DNA of 9,210 nucleotides from a bacterium (GCA_021794335.1 JAJYQZ010000156.1:1-9210); one strand, 5' to 3'. Shown: positions 1 through 7,703, counted from the first letter of the stretch. Made by a program: numbers and translations. Notes: generated from the sequence alone by a model not told the origin.

Positions 1-57
1 TCTGGCTGTTTTTACCAAAAGGGTCTTTTCCTTTTCCGTTAAATCAAAATTTTTCAT
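1..57 (-). CDS. Partial CDS (N-terminal 19 codons), possible AMMECR1-domain protein (AmmeMemoRadiSam system protein A)
   Basis: An ATG at 57 (minus strand) opens a frame that runs off the left edge, giving MKNFDLTEKEKTLLVKTAR. A purine-rich Shine-Dalgarno GGAGGG lies 10 nt upstream (68-73), which supports a real start. The pattern 'LT-E-EK-LL-K-AR' resembles the opening helix of AMMECR1-domain proteins, which usually begin with an L(T/S)EEEK..LL..AR..I segment. That is a recollection of the family pattern over only 19 residues, so the family call is weak; that a gene starts here is much better supported. It is the next gene after the OsmC-family gene on the same strand, 93 nt downstream of its stop, and its leader contains the G-rich tract described separately. 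Confidence 0.45.
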   Translation of the reverse strand, partial: MKNFDLTEKEKTLLVKTAR

Positions 58-67
58 ATTATATGCA

Positions 68-86
68 CCCTCCCCTAACCCCTCCC
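68..86 (-). promoter_or_regulatory. G-quadruplex-capable G-tract in the leader of the left-edge gene, overlapping its Shine-Dalgarno
   Basis: Read on the minus strand the tract is GGG-A-GGGG-TTA-GGGG-A-GGG: four runs of at least three G separated by loops of 1, 3 and 1 nt. This satisfies the usual G3+N1-7 quadruplex rule. It sits 10 nt upstream of the ATG at 57, and its 3' half is the Shine-Dalgarno itself (GGGAGGG, 68-74). The G tract would be in the mRNA, so folding could hide the ribosome site. The pattern is directly visible; folding and regulation are inferred. It may instead be part of a dispersed repeat, since the adjacent 79-99 segment is palindromic. Confidence 0.5.
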
Positions 87-99
87 GTTAAGGGAGTGG
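79..99. repeat. Small inverted repeat (hairpin), arms CCCCTCCC / GGGAGTGG
   Basis: The arms 79-86 and 92-99 pair at 7 of 8 positions (one C-T mismatch) around a 5-nt loop, GTTAA. The element lies between the OsmC-family stop at 151 and the partial gene starting at 57. No T-run follows on either strand, so an intrinsic terminator is not supported. It overlaps the G-tract, so on the minus-strand transcript the hairpin and quadruplex are mutually exclusive folds. A dispersed palindromic repeat is an alternative reading. Confidence 0.4.
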
Positions 100-150
100 A
101 ATAACTTTACCATTGAATAAGCTTTTTCCCCGCCTTTCTTATTTTTAATT

Positions 151-573
151 TTAAATATTTTCGATTTTATATGACCACTCGATATCGACGGCATTTTTTA
201 ACATAGCCCAGACGCTGCAATACTTGTCTTTTGATAATTCGATTGCTCTTTTTACCGCCTGCTCGTCGATATTTTTACCCTTAATTTCATAAGTTATAAC
301 CATTTTCGTAAATACCCTCGGATGCGTTTCCGCTCTTTCGCCGCTAACATTAGCGCTATAAGAAATTATATTCTGCCTTTTTTTCTTTAATATGGAAACT
401 ATATCCATAGAACTGCATCCGGCAAGTCCGGCGAGAATTAAGTCCGTAGGCTTTATACCCTCGTCGTTTCCTCCTGCCTCTTTTGAAGTATCGAGTAAAA
501 CAGAGTAGCCGTTGCCGTTATCCGAATATGCTTTGAACTGTAAATCTTGAAGGTATTCTAATTTAATCCCCAT
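151..573 (-). CDS. OsmC family protein (YhfA-like)
   Basis: A 140-residue protein, a normal length for OsmC/Ohr-fold proteins. These are small cytoplasmic homodimers that often reduce organic hydroperoxides through two cysteines. Both expected cysteines are present: C53 in the helix AGCSSMDIVSILKKKR and C119 in DKYCSVWAMLKNAVDIEW. The segment KPTDLILAGLAGCSSMD is the typical OsmC helix entry, and ETHPRVFTKM resembles the YhfA-like branch more than classical Ohr. The start is ATG at 573, with a strong GGGGAGGG 7 nt upstream. The gene follows gpsA on the same strand after 70 nt that hold an imperfect palindrome. No signal peptide is visible. Peroxidase activity is an inference from the fold; many YhfA-like members have no proven substrate. 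Confidence 0.9.
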   Translation of the reverse strand: MGIKLEYLQDLQFKAYSDNGNGYSVLLDTSKEAGGNDEGIKPTDLILAGLAGCSSMDIVSILKKKRQNIISYSANVSGERAETHPRVFTKMVITYEIKGKNIDEQAVKRAIELSKDKYCSVWAMLKNAVDIEWSYKIENI

Positions 574-608
574 AATGGACCCTCCCCGCCTTTCAATTCC
601 AATTTGAG

Positions 609-637
609 GCGGTAACAGAATTGAATTCTGTCACCGC
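609..637. repeat. 29-nt imperfect palindrome between gpsA and the OsmC-family gene
   Basis: The arms are GCGGT-A-ACAGAAT (609-621) and ATTCTGT-C-ACCGC (625-637). They give 12 of 13 paired positions, with one A-C mismatch, around a 3-nt loop. It begins 7 nt beyond the gpsA stop codon on the minus strand and ends well before the OsmC-family Shine-Dalgarno. The minus-strand sequence after the stem lacks a U-run (it reads CTCAAATTGG), so it is not a standard Rho-independent terminator. It could act as an mRNA-stabilising 3' stem, a processing site, or one copy of a dispersed repeat. The pairing is seen; the role is open. Confidence 0.6.
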
Positions 638-643
638 AATTAT

Positions 644-1672
644 TTAAATAAACTCATTTTTTATATCCCTTTCCAAAAGTTTCACTATCGCGTCCGCAGG
701 TTTAAGCCCTTCATAAAGCACGGAATAAACAACATCCGTTATCGGCATATAAATATTTTTCTCCTTAGCTATGATGTGGACGGATTTTGTCGTGGCTATA
801 CCCTCCGCGACCATTTTCATATCTTTTAAGATAGAATCTACGCTCTCGCCTTTTCCTATCCTTACCCCGACAGATCTGTTCCGGCTTAAATCCGATGTCG
901 ATGTGAGTATTAAATCGCCTAAGCCGGACAAACCGGTAAATGTGATCTTATCTGCGCCCAAAGCCTCGCCGAATCTCGTCATTTCGATTATCCCTCTCGT
1001 TAAAAGCGCCGCTCTGGCATTATTGCCCAAACCGAGCCCGTCGGAAATACCGGCTGCCAGCGCAACAATGTTTTTAAGGCTCCCGCCCAGTTCAACCCCT
1101 ATAACATCGTCTAATGTGTATATTCTAAAGTTTACTATATTTTTAAAGAAATTTTTTAGTTCGTCTAAAATTTTTTTATTAAAAGACGCGACGCATACGG
1201 CCGTGGGAAGATGCTTAGATACTTCGACCGCAAAACTTGGGCCGCTTAAAACCGCATATCTTTCGAGCATTAAATTCCCGAGGGTTCTTGAAAAAACTTT
1301 ATGCGGCAGTTCCATAGACTTATCGCCTAAACCTTTTGCCGTATTTATGAAAATATAACCTTGAAGGTTAAACTTGCCGCTATATGCCTTTATATCCAAT
1401 AAAGTCTCCTGTAACGCATTCGAAGGCACGGCAAGAAATATAATATGACAGTTCTTAAAAATAGTTTCATAATCGTCTGTTATTATTATATTCTCGCTAA
1501 GCGGCACCCCTTTAAGATAACAATCGTTTTGCCTCTCCCTATTTAATTTTTCGGCAAATTCTTTGCTTCTGGCTTTTAAATAAACATGCTGCGTAAATTT
1601 TGAAAAATTGACGGCGAGGGCCGTTCCAAAACTTCCTGAACCTATTATGCCTATGGGTTTAGCTTTTTGCAT
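644..1672 (-). CDS. gpsA: Glycerol-3-phosphate dehydrogenase [NAD(P)+]
   Basis: A 342-residue full-length GpsA (the family is about 330-340). It reduces dihydroxyacetone phosphate to sn-glycerol 3-phosphate in the cytosol, supplying the phospholipid backbone. The N-terminal Rossmann fold carries the dinucleotide loop GSGSFGTALA (11-20), followed by INTAKG with K113 and LSGPSFAVEV (142-151). The C-terminal helical domain contains ELGGSLKNIVALAAGISDG with the likely catalytic K200, NNARAALLTRG (218-227) and the signature GLSGLGDL near 247-254, then SRNR. The ATG at 1672 has no good Shine-Dalgarno. The gyrA stop is only 38 nt upstream, which suggests translation after gyrA on one transcript. No truncation or missing key residue is seen. 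Confidence 0.97.
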   Translation of the reverse strand: MQKAKPIGIIGSGSFGTALAVNFSKFTQHVYLKARSKEFAEKLNRERQNDCYLKGVPLSENIIITDDYETIFKNCHIIFLAVPSNALQETLLDIKAYSGKFNLQGYIFINTAKGLGDKSMELPHKVFSRTLGNLMLERYAVLSGPSFAVEVSKHLPTAVCVASFNKKILDELKNFFKNIVNFRIYTLDDVIGVELGGSLKNIVALAAGISDGLGLGNNARAALLTRGIIEMTRFGEALGADKITFTGLSGLGDLILTSTSDLSRNRSVGVRIGKGESVDSILKDMKMVAEGIATTKSVHIIAKEKNIYMPITDVVYSVLYEGLKPADAIVKLLERDIKNEFI

Positions 1673-1710
1673 ATTTAATTTGTTTATACCCGCGTTGGTT
1701 TATTTTTGTT

Positions 1711-4134
1711 CTATTCTTTTAAATCGCCGGAAGCGATTAAGGCGCTCACGACTCTTTCGTTTTCATCGAGATTAATCAGCTTCACGCCCATAGTGTTTCT
1801 TCCGATGCTTCTTAAATCGGACGCATTTATCCTTATAATCTTGCCGTTGGAGGTTATTATTATTATGTCGTTATCTCCGGACGCTTTTAGAACCGAAACG
1901 ACAAAGCCGTTTCTTTGCCCCGTTTTTATAGCGATTATTCCCTTTCCGCCTTTATTTTGTTTTCTAAACTCCGTCATCTTCGTCTTTTTCCCGTAACCCT
2001 TTTCCGTAAAGGCTATAAGGTAATCATCCGCCGAGGAAAGCAAATCCATAGAAACGACGGAATCATTCTTGGAAAGCCTGATCCCCCTAACGCCCATCGC
2101 TCCCCTGCCCAGAGTTCTAAAATCGTTAATACCCACGCAAATGGACTTGCCTATTTTTGTGGCTATTACGACAAGCTGATTCTTTAAGGTGTTGTCGGCA
2201 ATTTGAGTATTTATAACCTCGTCACCTTCTTTAAGCCTTATTGCGATAAGCCCGCCTTTCCTGACATTTGCAAATTTATCGAGCGAGGTTTTGATAATCT
2301 GCCCGTTTTTTGTGGCAATAAAAATCGAATAATCCTTATCGAAATTTGCAATAGGAAGAACGGATGAAACCAGTTCCTTTTCCCTTAAATTAAGAAGGTT
2401 TACGATAGGTTTGCCCTTGGAGGATTTTAATGTTTCCGGAATATCGTAAACATTTAGTTTATAGGCATTCCCCATATTCGTGATAAACAGGATAGATTCA
2501 AGGGCATTTGCGCAAAACGAATTTGCGACAAAATCTTCTTCTTTTGATTTAATGCCCGTCTGCCCCTTACCGCCTCTATGTTGAGCCTTAAAGGTCGATA
2601 ACTTTGTCCTTTTTATATAACCGTTTTCGGTTATCATAACTATCATGGCTTCATTGGGTATAAGGTCGGTGAGGGTTACCTCGTTTTCTTCCTGTACTAT
2701 TTCCGTCTTTCTTTCATCGCCAAACTTATCCTTTATGAGCTTAAGTTCTTCCTTTATAACATTCTTTATAAGTATCTCGCTTCCCAACAGCTCTCTTAAT
2801 TTTTTAACTTTGTCGAGTATTTCCTCGTATTCTTTAATAATTTGTTTGCGCTCTAAGCTTGTAATTTTTTCTAATTTTAAATCGAGAACGGCGCGGGCCT
2901 GAATTTCGGAAAAATTAAATCTTTTCATAAGGCGCTCTTTGGCAACGGACGGGGAATCGGATGTTTTTACAAGCTCGATGACTTCATCGATATTTTGGGC
3001 TACAATTTTAAAAGCTTCCAATATATGAAGGCGGGCTTCAGCCTTTTTTAATTCGAATAGCGTCCTTTTTATAACTACTTCTTTTCTAAAATCCACAAAA
3101 AGGGATATCATATCCTTTATATTTAATATTTTTGGCTGATTGTTCACTATCGCAAGAAAAATCACTCCGAATGTTTCCTCAAGCTGGGTGTGTTTAAAAA
3201 GATTGTTAATTATGACGGTCTCGTTGGCATCCCTTTTTAGTTCGATAACTATTCTTAACCCTTCCCTATCGGATTCGTCACGCAGGTCGGATATTCCTTC
3301 AATCTTTTTTTCCTTAACAAGTTCGGCTATTCTTTCGAGTATTTTTGATTTGTTTACCTGATACGGTATTTCGGTTATGATTATTTTTGATTTCTCGAAA
3401 TGGTGCTTAGCCCTTACCTTTACAAGCCCCCTTCCCGTTTTAAAATAGTTATTTATTCCCGAATGGCCGTAAATTATGCCTCCCGTAGGAAAATCGGGGC
3501 CTTTGATTATGGTTGTCAATTCCTCTATGCCGCAGCCTGTATTATCCATAAAATGGAGCGTTGCGTCTATTGCTTCGGTGAGATTGTGCGGAGGAATATT
3601 TGATGCCATTCCTACGGCGATACCCGATGAACCGTTAATAAGCAGGTTTGGAAACTTAGCCGGCAGGACGGCGGGCTCTTTTAACGAACCGTCGTAGTTG
3701 GGGGCAAAGTCAACCGTTTCGAAATCTATATCGTCCAATAAAAACGACGAAAGTTTGGTCATTCTGATTTCGGTATATCTCATGGCGGCTGGAGGGTCTC
3801 CGTCTATCGAACCAAAATTCCCCTGCCCGTCAACAAGCGGATATCTTAAGGAAAAATCCTGCGCCATTCTAACGATAGAATCGTAAACCGCCGCATCCCC
3901 GTGCGGGTGGTATTTACCTATTACATCGCCGACGATTCTTGCAGATTTTTTATAAGGCTTGTTAAAATCATTGCCTATCTCGTTCATGGCAAAAAGAATC
4001 CTTCTATGAACCGGTTTTAATCCGTCTTTAACCTCCGGAAGAGCCCTTCCTATAATCACGCTCATTGCGTAATCAAGATATGACTGCCTCATCTCGTCTT
4101 CTATGTTAATATCGACAATACTCTTTTGATCCAA
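1711..4134 (-). CDS. gyrA: DNA gyrase subunit A
   Basis: An 807-residue type IIA topoisomerase A subunit that, with GyrB, introduces negative supercoils. It is somewhat shorter than the E. coli protein and lacks a long acidic tail. The winged-helix/tower domain is at about 1-480; the active-site pair is R119-Y120 in AAMRYTEIR. The quinolone pocket reads [15 protein letters not shown] (76-90), with Ala81 where E. coli has Ser83 and Asp85 at the Asp87 position. The C-terminal beta-pinwheel (about 490-807) carries the GyrA box QHRGGKG (518-524), which marks gyrase rather than topoisomerase IV, with later RKGG and NKGGKG blade repeats. The start is taken as TTG at 4134 because AAAGGAGG lies 4 nt upstream and no ATG gives a full N-terminus. 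It begins 34 nt after the moaA stop. Confidence 0.98.
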   Translation of the reverse strand: MDQKSIVDINIEDEMRQSYLDYAMSVIIGRALPEVKDGLKPVHRRILFAMNEIGNDFNKPYKKSARIVGDVIGKYHPHGDAAVYDSIVRMAQDFSLRYPLVDGQGNFGSIDGDPPAAMRYTEIRMTKLSSFLLDDIDFETVDFAPNYDGSLKEPAVLPAKFPNLLINGSSGIAVGMASNIPPHNLTEAIDATLHFMDNTGCGIEELTTIIKGPDFPTGGIIYGHSGINNYFKTGRGLVKVRAKHHFEKSKIIITEIPYQVNKSKILERIAELVKEKKIEGISDLRDESDREGLRIVIELKRDANETVIINNLFKHTQLEETFGVIFLAIVNNQPKILNIKDMISLFVDFRKEVVIKRTLFELKKAEARLHILEAFKIVAQNIDEVIELVKTSDSPSVAKERLMKRFNFSEIQARAVLDLKLEKITSLERKQIIKEYEEILDKVKKLRELLGSEILIKNVIKEELKLIKDKFGDERKTEIVQEENEVTLTDLIPNEAMIVMITENGYIKRTKLSTFKAQHRGGKGQTGIKSKEEDFVANSFCANALESILFITNMGNAYKLNVYDIPETLKSSKGKPIVNLLNLREKELVSSVLPIANFDKDYSIFIATKNGQIIKTSLDKFANVRKGGLIAIRLKEGDEVINTQIADNTLKNQLVVIATKIGKSICVGINDFRTLGRGAMGVRGIRLSKNDSVVSMDLLSSADDYLIAFTEKGYGKKTKMTEFRKQNKGGKGIIAIKTGQRNGFVVSVLKASGDNDIIIITSNGKIIRINASDLRSIGRNTMGVKLINLDENERVVSALIASGDLKE

Positions 4135-4138
4135 AATT

Positions 4139-4146
4139 CCTCCTTT
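4139..4146 (-). promoter_or_regulatory. Ribosome binding site of gyrA that fixes a TTG start
   Basis: The minus-strand sequence AAAGGAGG is a near-perfect anti-16S match, 4 nt before TTG (4132-4134). The residues after [17 protein letters not shown], match the usual GyrA N-terminus, and the first in-frame ATG is codon 15, inside the conserved region. A rare start codon therefore appears to be offset by a strong Shine-Dalgarno. The spacing is slightly short. Confidence 0.75.
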
Positions 4147-4168
4147 GCTTGCAGTGTTTTAGTAATCG

Positions 4169-5173
4169 TTACCCGCCGATTCCGTTCATAAAATCATTAG
4201 CCCATAATAAAGAACCGGGCTTTTTAGCCTTTTCGCTAAAATTGTGCCTATCCTGTTTTAACTGGATTAAACCGGAAACCCAGTTAAAAATAGCTTCGTC
4301 ATCCCGTCCGCCGCTTAGAACTTCTTTAATGTCATATTCGCTGTCGTAAAAAAGGCAAAGCCTTAGTTTGCCCGAAGCCGTAAGCCGCAACCTGTTGCAG
4401 CCTGTGCAAAAATGCTCCGATAGCGGACTTATAAATCCGATAACCGCGTTGCTGTCCTTAAATCCATATTCTTTACTAACCGCTTGATACCCGTTCCCTG
4501 AAATCAGCTCAAATCCGTCAAACGCGCTTCTTATTTTCTCCTCAATCTCTTTTGATGTAATAGTTTCCGTAATATTTCCGCCGATAGGCATATATTCGAT
4601 AAACCTTAAGTTAATTTCAAATTCCCTTGCAAAATTTACGAAATCTATTATCTCGTCGTCATTGATCCCTTTTATCAGGACCGTGTTGATTTTTATAGGG
4701 TTAAAACCTGTTTTTTGCGCAAGCTTTATGCCCCTTAAAACATCTTTTAAATTGCCCATCCTCGAAATTTGCCGGAACCTGTCTTCTTTCAAAGAATCAA
4801 GGCTGATATTAATCCTTCTGAGTCCTGCGTTATAAAGCTCGGCTGCATATTTTTCAAGAAGCGTTCCGTTCGTGGTCATGGAAATATCGGTTATGCCCGT
4901 TATTTTACCCAAATTGCGGGTAAAGTCCACTAAGCCCTTCCTCACTAAAGGCTCGCCGCCGGTAATCCTTATCTTATTAACCCCGTGATTTGCCAGGACA
5001 TTAACAAATCTCAAAATATCCTCATAAGATATTATCTCGCTGTGGCTTAAAGGATTAATCCCTTTTTCCGGCATGCAATAAACGCATCTTAAGTTGCACC
5101 TGTCCGTTATGCTTACCCTTAAATAGGTTATTTTCCGGCCATGGCTGTCTATCAAAGGTTTTGGCGTATTCAA
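4169..5173 (-). CDS. moaA: GTP 3',8-cyclase MoaA (molybdenum cofactor biosynthesis, radical SAM)
   Basis: With MoaC, this radical SAM enzyme converts GTP toward cyclic pyranopterin monophosphate, the first step of molybdenum cofactor synthesis. Counting 334 residues from TTG at 5173, the N-terminal 4Fe-4S motif is CNLRCVYC (C26, C30, C33), preceded by the family opening LIDSHGRKITYLRVSITDR. The SAM-binding segment RITGGEPLVR is at 69-78. The second cluster ligands are C256, C259 and C273 in FCTGCNRLRL...LCLF, and the protein ends in the functionally important GlyGly tail (NGIGG). The frame extends to ATG at 5209, but that ATG lies inside a 14-bp-arm palindrome and adds 12 unconserved residues; TTG at 5173 has GAGAGGA 10 nt upstream. 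E. coli MoaA is about 329 residues, which fits the shorter form. No other moa genes are in view. Confidence 0.95.
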   Translation of the reverse strand: MNTPKPLIDSHGRKITYLRVSITDRCNLRCVYCMPEKGINPLSHSEIISYEDILRFVNVLANHGVNKIRITGGEPLVRKGLVDFTRNLGKITGITDISMTTNGTLLEKYAAELYNAGLRRINISLDSLKEDRFRQISRMGNLKDVLRGIKLAQKTGFNPIKINTVLIKGINDDEIIDFVNFAREFEINLRFIEYMPIGGNITETITSKEIEEKIRSAFDGFELISGNGYQAVSKEYGFKDSNAVIGFISPLSEHFCTGCNRLRLTASGKLRLCLFYDSEYDIKEVLSGGRDDEAIFNWVSGLIQLKQDRHNFSEKAKKPGSLLWANDFMNGIGG

Positions 5174-5183
5174 AATAATTTTA

Positions 5184-5190
5184 TCCTCTC
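5184..5190 (-). promoter_or_regulatory. Candidate ribosome binding site for the downstream TTG start of moaA
   Basis: GAGAGGA on the minus strand lies 10 nt before TTG at 5173 (5171-5173). If the ATG at 5209 were used instead, this motif would be inside the coding frame and the ribosome site would have to fall in the palindrome loop and arm. The position therefore favours the TTG start. This is a spacing argument only. Confidence 0.5.
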
Positions 5191-5194
5191 GTTT

Positions 5195-5231
5195 GCCTGC
5201 TCCCTGCATAGAAGCTCTGCAGGGAGCAGGC
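5195..5231. repeat. Perfect palindrome with 14-bp arms between the PBP gene and moaA
   Basis: The arm GCCTGCTCCCTGCA (5195-5208) is perfectly complementary to TGCAGGGAGCAGGC (5218-5231) across a 9-nt loop. Beyond a 2-nt bulge, CGTTT (5190-5194) can pair further with AAGCG (5234-5238), with one G-U pair. The GC-rich arms contrast with the AT-rich surroundings. Neither strand has a T-run after the stem, so an intrinsic terminator is not supported. The minus-strand ATG at 5207-5209 (the longest moaA frame) is formed by the arm/loop boundary. Likely readings are a dispersed palindromic repeat that landed in the gap, or an mRNA structure limiting entry to moaA. Confidence 0.75.
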
Positions 5232-5271
5232 TTAAGCGAAGGCAGGAATCTATATAGCTAAAATAAAATAA

Positions 5272-7644
5272 TTAAAACAGTCCAAAAAACAACTGCGGGT
5301 TTTTGATCTTTTTTTGTTTTTTACTCAAGGTCGGCTCTGTCCCCGAAACATACGGCATCAAAATCGGATCCTTATAGTTTGAATTTGCAATTAAACCCGT
5401 GTGAGGGTTAATTTCCGCAAATACCACTCCTTTGGGAATTTTAAATGCCTTCGGAGGATAAATATTCAGCGCCTTAGACATGTAAGCGTCCCAAATCGGC
5501 GCGGCAGTGATAGCCCCGACCATAAATCTTCCCATCGAATGAAAATCGTCTAAACCTGTCCAAACACCGGTTACCAAAGAAGACGTGTATCCCATAAACA
5601 AGCCGTCCCTGTACTGGCTTGACGAACCTGTTTTCCCCGCGACATACGGGGTAATTTTCCTTATTTTCGAGACGGTAACACCGGTTCCGTTTGTAATGAC
5701 CCGTTCAAGCATATTAGTCAGAACATAAGCAACCTGAGGGGTCAGCACCTGTTTGCAGACAGGCGTATTATGATAAAGGGTTTTACCTGCGGGCGTCAGT
5801 ATCTTTACGATAAAAATAGGCTTGCATTCCTTTCCGCCGTTAGAAAACGCAGTATAAGCATTCGTTAAATCGATAAGCCTGATGCTTGACGAACCCAAAG
5901 CCATAGTAAGGTTTCTTACGACATGGCGGATGCCCATCTCATTTGCTAAATGCGCAACTTTATCCACGCCGACCCTTTTTAAAAGTTTTACGGCAATAAC
6001 ATCGATAGAGTGCGCCAGTCCTATTAAAAGCGTCGTCGGGCCGGTAAACCGGCGCGAAAAATTGTGGGGCTTATAATACTTCCCCCGAACCCCTGTCGGA
6101 TAAATTACGGGGGTGTTGTTTATTAAAGAAGAAGGGGTGTACCCGAGCGTTAAAGCCTCGGCATATACGATAGGTTTGAATGCCGAACCGGTTTGCCTTT
6201 TGGCATAAAGCGCCCTGTTAAACTGGGTATCTTTAAAACTGTAACCGCCGACCATGGCTTTCACATACCCGTTTTTAGGGTCAATCGAAACTAACGCCCC
6301 TTCGATAACATCCTTTTCTTCTAAGGAAAAAATGGGCGTATGGTTTTTATCGTAGCCGTCAAATTTGACTAATATTTCATATCCGGGCTTTAGGGCCTGA
6401 TTCACATTGCTAACGGTTCTATAAGCAAAATAAACATAGCGTTCAAACCGGGATGCCCACCTCATATTATTAACGGGAAGAATTCCCTTGAATTTCCCGA
6501 CGGCAACATAAGCAAGCTGTCCGTCCGGGGAAACGCCGGTAACAAACCCCTTATAAATACTGCCTATATATAAACCTTCTACCCGGTTCTTATTTTCGTT
6601 AATTTTTTTAAGCATTTCATCATAGCTTAACTTTTTAAGAGGTCCGGTATAACCGTATTCGTGAGAAAGTTTAGTAAGTCCGGGTTTTACGGCTTCGTCG
6701 GCATATTTCTGCGCCCTTGCGCTTAAGGCGGAGTAAATCTTAAGTCCGCCCTCTTTATAAACGGTTTTACCGTACTTATCTATAATCCTCTGCTTAATAA
6801 AGGCAAGATAGTATGGAGCAATCCCGTAATATTTAAAGTAGTTGTGAAAAACAAGTTTTGTATTATAGGCGGATATAGCCTGCGCTTTGGAAATAAATCC
6901 GTCATTGGCCATTTGATCCAGAACATATTTTTGCCTTCTCTTTGCGTCTTTATAATGAATATAGGGGTCAAGAAATGAGGGCGCCTGCGGGAGTCCTCCG
7001 AGCATAGCAGCCTGCGCAAGGTTAAGTTTCCATACCGGCACGCCAAAATAGGTAAGGGAAGCCGCCTCGATGCCGTATGCGTTGTTGCCCAGATATATTT
7101 GATTAAGATAAATATCTAAAATATCGTTTTTTGATAAATGGGCGGTAATGCGGTAAGCTAAAATAGCCTCTCTCAGCTTCCATATGTATGTCCTTTCATA
7201 CGGAACGAGAAGGGTTTTTGCCACCTGCTGGGTTATCGTCGAACCGCCCTCGACAATGCGTCCCGCCGTGAGATTAACTACAAAAGCCCTCGCAATCGCC
7301 TTATAATCGAGAGGTCCCTGACTATAAAAATTTTTATCCTCCGCCGCCAAAAAAGCCTCCCTGACCTGCAGAGGTATGTTTGAAAAAGGAACAACCTCCC
7401 TGTTTACCGAACCTAAGTAGCCTACAAGTTTTCCGCTGGATGAATACACATAATTCACCTGCTGCGGATGATAACTCTTAAGGGAGATAATATTGGGAAC
7501 GGTGGAGGAAAGCAAAAAATAAAGAACGGCTACAATAATAAAAGGCGCAAGTATTAAGACGAAAGCCGCTATTGCTATTATCCCTATTAATTTTTTTTTC
7601 GTTTTTTTAGGTTTGTTTTTATTTACGGGTTTCTTCACGGACAT
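5272..7644 (-). CDS. Class A penicillin-binding protein (PBP1A-type, bifunctional transglycosylase/transpeptidase)
   Basis: A 790-residue inner-membrane enzyme that polymerises lipid II and cross-links peptides in the periplasm. A lysine-rich cytoplasmic start (1-18) precedes one membrane anchor at about 19-47. The GT51 domain (about 70-245) has the catalytic Glu102 in AAEDKNFY, GGSTITQQVAKTLL (133-146) and REAILAYRI (158-166). An OB-like insertion spans about 355-445. The transpeptidase domain has the nucleophile S487 in TGSAFK (485-490) and KTGSS at 671-675. The middle motif, normally SxN, reads S546-I-D548, an Asn-to-Asp change. The tail is short and basic, ending LFFGLF. ATG at 7644 has only a weak Shine-Dalgarno. 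It is the first gene of the minus-strand run, with a candidate promoter at 7704-7709. The mrcA/ponA name is likely but not asserted. Confidence 0.95.
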   Translation of the reverse strand: MSVKKPVNKNKPKKTKKKLIGIIAIAAFVLILAPFIIVAVLYFLLSSTVPNIISLKSYHPQQVNYVYSSSGKLVGYLGSVNREVVPFSNIPLQVREAFLAAEDKNFYSQGPLDYKAIARAFVVNLTAGRIVEGGSTITQQVAKTLLVPYERTYIWKLREAILAYRITAHLSKNDILDIYLNQIYLGNNAYGIEAASLTYFGVPVWKLNLAQAAMLGGLPQAPSFLDPYIHYKDAKRRQKYVLDQMANDGFISKAQAISAYNTKLVFHNYFKYYGIAPYYLAFIKQRIIDKYGKTVYKEGGLKIYSALSARAQKYADEAVKPGLTKLSHEYGYTGPLKKLSYDEMLKKINENKNRVEGLYIGSIYKGFVTGVSPDGQLAYVAVGKFKGILPVNNMRWASRFERYVYFAYRTVSNVNQALKPGYEILVKFDGYDKNHTPIFSLEEKDVIEGALVSIDPKNGYVKAMVGGYSFKDTQFNRALYAKRQTGSAFKPIVYAEALTLGYTPSSLINNTPVIYPTGVRGKYYKPHNFSRRFTGPTTLLIGLAHSIDVIAVKLLKRVGVDKVAHLANEMGIRHVVRNLTMALGSSSIRLIDLTNAYTAFSNGGKECKPIFIVKILTPAGKTLYHNTPVCKQVLTPQVAYVLTNMLERVITNGTGVTVSKIRKITPYVAGKTGSSSQYRDGLFMGYTSSLVTGVWTGLDDFHSMGRFMVGAITAAPIWDAYMSKALNIYPPKAFKIPKGVVFAEINPHTGLIANSNYKDPILMPYVSGTEPTLSKKQKKIKNPQLFFGLF

Positions 7645-7703
7645 TAAAGTTTCACAAATAAATTCAATAAATTTAAATTAATTAATTTTATACACATTGT
7701 TAC

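Noticed and set aside
771..1358. Plus-strand open frame of 195 codons
   Set aside because: It lies entirely antisense to gpsA, whose minus-strand frame carries all the family motifs; the plus translation has no recognisable pattern and reflects codon bias of the real gene.
1706..3886. Several plus-strand open frames of 62-96 codons
   Set aside because: All are antisense to gyrA, low in complexity (Ser/Leu/Ile-rich), and none has a convincing ribosome site or motif.
5195..5231. Intrinsic terminator between the PBP gene and moaA
   Set aside because: The stem is strong but is followed by AAACGAGAGG on the minus strand and TTAAGCGAAG on the plus strand, with no T-run.
5174..5271. Molybdenum-cofactor riboswitch before moaA
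   Set aside because: The leader is under 100 nt and consists mainly of one simple palindrome; the multi-stem architecture of that riboswitch is not visible.
6780..7046. Minus-strand open frame of 88 codons
   Set aside because: It is an out-of-frame shadow within the glycosyltransferase part of the PBP gene.
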